In this document: positions 59,095-64,000 of the stretch, in pieces | Position numbering within the stretch: position 1 is the first letter of the stretch | Layout of the letters: every line of letters begins with the position of its first letter | Source of the DNA: DATARN01 sp963851105 | GTDB lineage: Bacteria > Actinomycetota > Acidimicrobiia > Acidimicrobiales > Palsa-688 | Assembly: GCA_963851105.1 (NCBI GenBank) | Contig: CAWKNP010000004.1 | Span: 407,654-471,653 of the forward strand | DNA length: 64,000 nt | Reading direction: 5' to 3' | Notes under the pieces: model-generated | The model's input: only the letters and a program-made list of their open reading frames with translations | Told to the model about the DNA's origin: nothing | The model's database searches: none | Position numbers and translations under genes: made by a program

Positions 59095-60866
59095 GCGCCG
59101 CCACCTCCCACTTGTGCCGTCCAGCCCTCGGCCACCCAGATGGTGCAATCGGCCTCGGCAATAACCTTCGGCCCTTTGACGACGCCCGTGCGGCCGCCGG
59201 GATCGGGCAGGTCGGCGAGGGCCACGGGGCTCGGTGCTCTGGCTGACGCCCGCAGGGCTACCACCTCGACGGGCGCCTCGGGGCGGGAGAAGCCGTTGCG
59301 GCGTTGGTGCTCGGCGCCGAAGTCCCCGATGGCGGGGACCGACAGTTCGTGGCTTTGGCCGGCATAGCGGCAGTCGTACAAAAAGGTGACCTCGATGGAT
59401 GGCCCTGCTTCCGCGGCCAGCTGGCTACGGGCCTCGGCCGCCAGCTCGCCCGCGGCTGCCTCGGCCCCCTTGTGGTCGTCGGGTCGGGGCCAACTGCGGA
59501 CCAGGTCGACCTGGCGGGGCGCGGCCAGCATCCCGGCGGCCGACAGGACGCCGGCGCGCGGTGGCACGACGACCGCCGCCATCGCCATGGCATCGGCCAG
59601 CGCGCAGGCGTGCAGCGGGCCAGCCCCGCCGAAGGCGACCAACGCCAGATCCCGAGGGTCCACACCCCGCTCCACCGAAACCCGGCGCAGCGCCCGCACC
59701 ATATTGGCGTCGACCACCGCGATCACGCCATCGGCGTCGACGCCGGCGGCGGCCAGGGCCTGGAGGGCGGCGCCACCATCGAGGCGACCCAGACCGGCGA
59801 ACTCCCCATCCCCCGGTATGCGCCCCGCCACCACGTTGGCGTCGGTGACCGTTGCCGCGGTGCCGCCCCGGCCGTAGCAAGCGGGTCCCGGATCTGCCCC
59901 CGCGCTTTCAGGGCCCACCACCAGCGCCCCGCCGGGATCGATGCGGGCGATGGAACCGCCCCCCGCCCCGATGGTATGGATGTCAAGCGACGGCATCCGG
60001 ATGGGAAGGCCCGCCACCTCCCGTTGCGCCGCCGGCTCGGGCTTGCCGTTGCGGATCAGGCACACATCGGTGCTGGTTCCGCCCATGTCGAACGTGATGG
60101 CGTCGGCGTATCCGGCGGCGACCGCCGCCACCGAGGCCGCCAGCACTCCACCGGCGGGACCCGACAGGAGTAGGGCGACGGGGCGTTGTGCTGCTTCGGC
60201 GACGGGGATGAGGCCGCCCGCCGATGTCATCACCAGGACCTCCTCGGCGGCGCCCTCTTCCGCCAGGCGCAACAGGTAGGCCCGGCACGGCGGGCGCAGA
60301 TAGGCGTTGGCCACGGTCGTGACCGTCCGTTCGTACTCCCGGAACTCGGGCGACACTTCGTGGGAGGCGGTCACATCGATGCCCGCGGCCCGTAGGCGTG
60401 CCGCCACCGCCTGCTCGTGGGCGGGGTTTCGGTCGGCGTGGAGTAGGACGACGGCCGCGGAGTCGATGGCCTTGGGCCAGGTGAACTCACCCACCGGTTC
60501 GATTTCGCTTCCGTCGGCCGCCAGCCGCCCGGGCACGTCGTACCTCCGGTCCCGAGGGACGAGCGGCTCGGGGCGATCGGCGAAGGGGTCGTACAGCGAC
60601 GGCCGGACCTGGCGGGCGATCTCGATGACGTCGGTATGGCCGGAGGTGGCGAACAACGCCACCCGGCCGCCGCGCCGCTCGAGCAGGGTGTTGGTCGCCA
60701 CGGTCGTGCCGTGGGCCAACGTCTGGGCGCCACCCGCTTGCTCGACACCTGCCAGTACCGCGGCCGCCGGATCCTGCGGCGTCGACAGCCGCTTCAGTAT
60801 TTCGCCGGTGGCGGTGACGATGTCGGTGAACGTGCCTCCCGTATCCACCCCGATCCGCCTGAGCAC
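59070..60866 (-). CDS. hyuA: Hydantoinase A / 5-oxoprolinase type subunit
   Basis: 598 residues from GTG 60866 (VLRRIGVDTGGTFTDIVTAT), an ASKHA-fold ATPase. LAHGTTVATNTLLERRGGRVAL, FREYERTVTTVANAYLRPP, ITFDMGGTSTDVCLI, DIHTIGAGGGSIARID, GPACYGRGGTAATVTDAN and LVAFGGAGPLHACALADAM are all present. It binds ATP and activates the cyclic substrate for HyuB. It lies on the same strand as and between rpoC and rpsL, an unusual location. Upstream, about 440 bases separate it from rpoC. Confidence 0.93.
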   Translation of the reverse strand: MLRRIGVDTGGTFTDIVTATGEILKRLSTPQDPAAAVLAGVEQAGGAQTLAHGTTVATNTLLERRGGRVALFATSGHTDVIEIARQVRPSLYDPFADRPEPLVPRDRRYDVPGRLAADGSEIEPVGEFTWPKAIDSAAVVLLHADRNPAHEQAVAARLRAAGIDVTASHEVSPEFREYERTVTTVANAYLRPPCRAYLLRLAEEGAAEEVLVMTSAGGLIPVAEAAQRPVALLLSGPAGGVLAASVAAVAAGYADAITFDMGGTSTDVCLIRNGKPEPAAQREVAGLPIRMPSLDIHTIGAGGGSIARIDPGGALVVGPESAGADPGPACYGRGGTAATVTDANVVAGRIPGDGEFAGLGRLDGGAALQALAAAGVDADGVIAVVDANMVRALRRVSVERGVDPRDLALVAFGGAGPLHACALADAMAMAAVVVPPRAGVLSAAGMLAAPRQVDLVRSWPRPDDHKGAEAAAGELAAEARSQLAAEAGPSIEVTFLYDCRYAGQSHELSVPAIGDFGAEHQRRNGFSRPEAPVEVVALRASARAPSPVALADLPDPGGRTGVVKGPKVIAEADCTIWVAEGWTAQVGGGGAWVLTRTD

Positions 60867-61231
60867 AGGGGTCAGGATGGTCGCTGCCGGCGATCCGGTC
60901 CAGCCGACTACCTCCGGGACAGCACCATCTCCGCGCCGCCTGCTCCGTCGCCGAGCGAATGTGTCGAACCTGTGGGCTTTTTTGGAACCTGTGGGCTTCA
61001 ATGTCGTGGAGCGACAACAAAGCCCACAGGTTTACAAAAAGCCCCCAAGTTCGCGGGCGAACCCGCCGCCGCTTGCGCACGCCACGAGCCGCTACGACGG
61101 CGACGGCACTGTCGGCTCCGTGAACAAAATGGGCGCTCAAGCAAGCCACAACTGTTCACGGAACGATTCGCGGCGCGCCTAAGCAAGTGCCTGAGCCTTC
61201 CCCGGCGCCGAACACGCCCGCCAGGAAAGAA
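60867..61231. other. Non-coding region upstream of hyuA with repeats
   Basis: No convincing gene on either strand. GAACCTGTGGGCTT occurs twice (60966-60979 and 60985-60998), with its inverted copy AAGCCCACAGGTT at 61020-61032, so either direct copy can pair with it; an inner TGTCG/CGACA extends the second hairpin. A separate perfect 10-bp inverted repeat TCCGTGAACA/TGTTCACGGA lies at 61117-61126 and 61153-61162, operator-like in form. This is the presumed control region of hyuAB. Confidence 0.6.
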
Positions 61232-61261
61232 GGAGGGGCCTGGCGCAAGCCAGGCCCCTCC
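61232..61261 (-). terminator. Intrinsic terminator of rpoC
   Basis: GGAGGGGCCTGGC and GCCAGGCCCCTCC, a perfect 13-bp stem with GCAA loop, 45 bases beyond the rpoC stop. On the minus strand it is followed by TTCTTTCC, a T-rich tract. It would separate rpoBC from hyuAB. Confidence 0.85.
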
Positions 61262-61268
61262 GTCAATT

Positions 61269-61304
61269 CCCAAGAGCAAACCAACTCCCAAGAGCAAACC
61301 AACG
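61269..61304. repeat. 18-bp tandem repeat just after rpoC
   Basis: Two copies of CCCAAGAGCAAACCAAC(T/G), between the rpoC stop codon (61306-61308) and its terminator. Non-coding. Confidence 0.8.
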
Positions 61305-61305
61305 G

Positions 61306-64000
61306 CTACGAGACTTCGGCGCCGCCCCCGAGGAAGCCCTCGTCGAGCGCCCCGGCCGCCCGCTCGGATCCGTTGCCGATACTGGCCAGCCAGGCGGCCA
61401 GGTCCTCGGGTCCGGTGTCCTCGTCGGAGCTCCAGAACGGCATGCGCTCGGCGTCGGGCGCTTCCATCACCATCTCCCGGTAGCGCGGCATGCCGGTGCC
61501 GGCAGGGATCAGCTTGCCGATGATGATGTTCTCCTTGAGCCCGTAGAGCTGGTCCGACTTGCCCTCGATGGCCGCTTCGGTGAGCACCCGGGTGGTCTCT
61601 TGGAACGACGCCGCCGACAGCCACGAATCGGTGGCCAGCGACGCCTTGGTGATACCCATCAGCTCGGGACGGCCCTCGGCGGGACGTTTGCCTTCCTGCA
61701 CGAGCCGGCGGTTGACCTCGGCATAGATCCGGGAATCGACCCGCTCGCCGGGAAGGAAGGGCGACTCGCCCTGCTCGGCCACCAGCACCCGGCGCAGCAT
61801 CTGGCGCACGATCAGCTCGATGTGCTTGTCGTGGATCGACACGCCCTGGTCCCGGTACACCTGCTGGACCTCGGCCACCAGGTAGAGCTGCGTCTCCCGG
61901 ATGCCCTTGATCTCGAGCAGCTGCTTGGGGTCCTTGGGCCCGTCGACCAGCGAGTCGCCAGCTTGGACCTCGACACCGTCACGGAGGCCGTCGACGAGCT
62001 TGGCCCGGGTGGACACGTTGTAGATGTCCTCGGTGCCGTCGTCGGAGACGATCGTGATCTTGCGGACGTTGTCCTCTTCGGTGATGCGCACCACGCCCGA
62101 CGTGCGGGCCAGCACGGCGGCGCCTTTCGGGGTACGAGCTTCGAACAGCTCCACGACCCGGGGCAGGCCGTGGGTGATGTCCTCACCGGCGATTCCGCCG
62201 GTGTGGAAGGTACGCATGGTGAGCTGGGTACCGGGCTCACCGATCGACTGGGCGGCGATGACACCGACCGCCTCGCCGAGCTCGATGGACCGGTTGGTCG
62301 CCAGCGACCGCCCGTAACAGGCGGCGCAGATGCCGTGCTCGGCCTCGCAGGTGAGGACGGTCCGCACGTAGACCTCTTCGACCGCGGGGTCGTCGCGCAA
62401 GGTGATCATGTCGAGCGGGCTGACCGAAAGTCCCGCGGGCATAACCGTGCCGTCACTCAAGGTGACGTCACGGGCCAGCACCCGGCCGTCGAGGCGGGTC
62501 TCCAGGTAGGAGCGCACCTTCTCGTCGTCGGGCTTGACGTTCGGAACCCGCAGGCCACGCGTCGAGCCGCAGTCGTCCTCGCGGATGATGAGCTCTTGGG
62601 CCACGTCGACCAGTCGCCGTGTCAGGTAGCCGGAGTCGGCGGTCCGCAGGGCGGTGTCAGCCAGGCCCTTACGGGCGCCGTGGGTTGAGATGAAGTACTC
62701 GAGGACCGACAGGCCTTCCCGGAACGACGACAGGATGGGCCGGGGAATCATCTCACCGCGAGGGTTCGACACCAGCCCCTTCATGCCCGCGATCTGGCGC
62801 ACCTGCTGCGGGTTTCCCCGGGCGCCGGAGTCCACCATCATGTCGAGCGGGTTGAAGGCGATCCGATGGAGGGTTTCCTCCATGGCCTTGCCGACCTCGG
62901 AGTTGGCCGAGGTCCAGATCTCGATCTCCTTCTGGCGACGCTCGTCGTCGGTGATGATTCCCCGCTTGAACTGGCTCTCGGCCTTCTGCGCCTCCGCCTC
63001 GAACTTGGCGATGATCTCCGCCTTGTTGGGCGGCGTCTTCACATCGTCGATCGAGATGGTGAGCCCCGACCGGGTGGCGTAGCGGAAGCAGAGGTCCTTG
63101 ATCTGGTCCAGGCTGCTGGCCACTACCGACCGCGGGTACAGATCGGCCAGGACCTCCACGATCTGGCTGAGGCTGCGGTTGCGCTTGCCGATGATGTCGT
63201 TGACGAAGGGGTAGTCCTCGGGCAGGGCGGTGTTGAAGATGACCCGCCCCGGGGACGTATCGATCTCCACATAGCGCGTCGAACTGCCGTCGAAGTCGTC
63301 GCCGTCGCCGGCGCCATCGCCGGCGTCGGTGGCTACAGCACCGTCCTCGGACGAAGCCGGGGGCGCCGGCATGCGCCACTTGATCTTGGCCTGGAGCTCG
63401 ATGTCGCCGGCCTCGTAGGCCTGCTCGACCTCGTAGAGGTTCCGGAACGTCCGGCCCTCACCCTTGGCCCCGTCGCGAATGACGGTCAGGTAGTAGGCGC
63501 CGAACACCATGTCCTGGGTCGGCGTCACGATCGGACGACCGGTGGCCGGGGACAGGATGTTGTTGGCCGACAGCATGAGCACCCGGGCCTCGGCCTGGGC
63601 CTCGGCCGACAACGGAAGGTGGACCGCCATCTGGTCGCCGTCGAAATCGGCGTTGAAGGCGGTGCACACCAGCGGGTGGATCTGGATGGCCTTGCCCTCG
63701 ACGAGGACCGGCTCGAAGGCTTGGATACCGAGGCGGTGCAGGGTCGGGGCCCGGTTCAGGAACACCGGGTGCTCCTTGATGACCTCTTCGAGGACGTCCC
63801 AGACCTGGGCCCGGCGCCGTTCCACCATGCGCTTGGCCGACTTGATGTTCTGGGCCAGCTCCAAGTCGACGAGGCGCTTCATGACGAAGGGCTTGAACAA
63901 CTCGAGGGCCATCTGCTTGGGCAGGCCGCATTGGTGCAGCTTGAGCAGGGGGCCGACCACGATGACGGAGCGGCCGGAGTAGTCGACGCGCTTGCCGAGA
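61306..64000 (-). CDS. rpoC: DNA-directed RNA polymerase beta' subunit, N-terminal part beyond window
   Basis: About 897 C-terminal residues; the frame runs open to the window edge (LGKRVDYSGRSVIVVGP). The active-site loop NADFDGDQMAVHLPLS is complete, as are the trigger-loop region (GARGNPQQVRQIAGMKGLV), SVLEYFISTHGARKGLADTALRTADSGYLTRRLVD and the second zinc site (CGSTRG, CEAEHGICAACYGRSL). An Asp/Gly-rich insertion (around SSEDGAVATDAGDGAGDGDD) lies between the active-site part and the bridge helix. Its end is AAGALDEGFLGGGAEVS. Confidence 0.98.
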   Translation of the reverse strand, partial: LGKRVDYSGRSVIVVGPLLKLHQCGLPKQMALELFKPFVMKRLVDLELAQNIKSAKRMVERRRAQVWDVLEEVIKEHPVFLNRAPTLHRLGIQAFEPVLVEGKAIQIHPLVCTAFNADFDGDQMAVHLPLSAEAQAEARVLMLSANNILSPATGRPIVTPTQDMVFGAYYLTVIRDGAKGEGRTFRNLYEVEQAYEAGDIELQAKIKWRMPAPPASSEDGAVATDAGDGAGDGDDFDGSSTRYVEIDTSPGRVIFNTALPEDYPFVNDIIGKRNRSLSQIVEVLADLYPRSVVASSLDQIKDLCFRYATRSGLTISIDDVKTPPNKAEIIAKFEAEAQKAESQFKRGIITDDERRQKEIEIWTSANSEVGKAMEETLHRIAFNPLDMMVDSGARGNPQQVRQIAGMKGLVSNPRGEMIPRPILSSFREGLSVLEYFISTHGARKGLADTALRTADSGYLTRRLVDVAQELIIREDDCGSTRGLRVPNVKPDDEKVRSYLETRLDGRVLARDVTLSDGTVMPAGLSVSPLDMITLRDDPAVEEVYVRTVLTCEAEHGICAACYGRSLATNRSIELGEAVGVIAAQSIGEPGTQLTMRTFHTGGIAGEDITHGLPRVVELFEARTPKGAAVLARTSGVVRITEEDNVRKITIVSDDGTEDIYNVSTRAKLVDGLRDGVEVQAGDSLVDGPKDPKQLLEIKGIRETQLYLVAEVQQVYRDQGVSIHDKHIELIVRQMLRRVLVAEQGESPFLPGERVDSRIYAEVNRRLVQEGKRPAEGRPELMGITKASLATDSWLSAASFQETTRVLTEAAIEGKSDQLYGLKENIIIGKLIPAGTGMPRYREMVMEAPDAERMPFWSSDEDTGPEDLAAWLASIGNGSERAAGALDEGFLGGGAEVS

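Noticed and set aside
60307..61182. Plus-strand ORF covering the hyuA upstream region
   Set aside because: Most of it is antisense to hyuA and it crosses the repeat-rich intergenic region with no recognisable product.

Overview
The window is a GC-rich (roughly two-thirds G+C by eye), gene-dense chromosomal segment of an actinobacterium. The evidence is the gene content and order: GuaB3, DUF3052, long-form respiratory genes ctaE-qcrCAB, zinc (C+) forms of S4, S14 and L36, the rplM-rpsI-glmM group, and the acpS-nnrD-alr-tsaE-tsaB-rimI-tsaD-groES-groEL block. Protein wording suggests an uncultured, Acidimicrobiia-like lineage; that class assignment is inference. No rRNA, tRNA, CRISPR array, prophage or insertion sequence was seen.

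Layout. 1-5.2 kb: a partial aldo/keto reductase, guaB3, a Pro-rich CD225-like membrane protein, a frame-broken DUF554 gene, a CoA-type Nudix hydrolase, a small conserved protein and DUF3052. 5.2-18.3 kb (minus strand): one tightly packed train read as a giant GlmS-like SIS protein, acpS, nnrE/D, alr, an alpha/beta hydrolase, a uracil-DNA glycosylase, tsaE, tsaB, rimI, tsaD, then groES-groEL behind a CIRCE operator. Most neighbours share GTGA or ATGA stop/start overlaps. 18.4-20.6 kb (plus): PhoU-like protein and a type-B carboxylesterase. 20.6-22.8 kb (minus): rplM-rpsI-glmM. 23-31 kb: the aerobic respiratory chain, with ctaC-ctaD on plus and ctaE-qcrC-qcrA-qcrB plus a GT87-type membrane glycosyltransferase on minus. 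31-34.1 kb: ctaG, ilvA and a frame-broken SGNH hydrolase. 34.1-57.4 kb (minus): the alpha, spc, S10 and str ribosomal clusters from rpsL back to truA. 57.5-64 kb (minus): hyuA-hyuB, then the 3' three-quarters or so of rpoC entering from the right edge.

The parts fit a housekeeping region: translation (ribosomal proteins, EF-Tu, EF-G, IF-1, SecY, Met aminopeptidase), t6A tRNA modification (TsaB/D/E), cell-wall precursor supply (GlmM, Alr, GlmS-like), metabolite repair (NnrD/E), chaperonin and respiration. The ribosomal superoperon is unusual in being interrupted twice: an M1-like metallopeptidase sits on the opposite strand between rpsJ and rplC, and hyuAB sits between rpoC and rpsL.

The most notable observations are: apparent CTG initiation codons (glmM, GT87, probably the esterase, infA), three of them in identical CTGA overlaps with the upstream stop; a histidine-rich (GHDHD)n tail on ribosomal protein L22 together with long acidic tails on L4 and S3; a 1167-residue GlmS-like protein with extra domains and an altered isomerase site; a 92-bp tandem duplication at the nnrD/alr junction that makes a 31-codon ORF coupled on both sides; and three genes (DUF554, SGNH, qcrC) each broken by about one base, which could be assembly errors.
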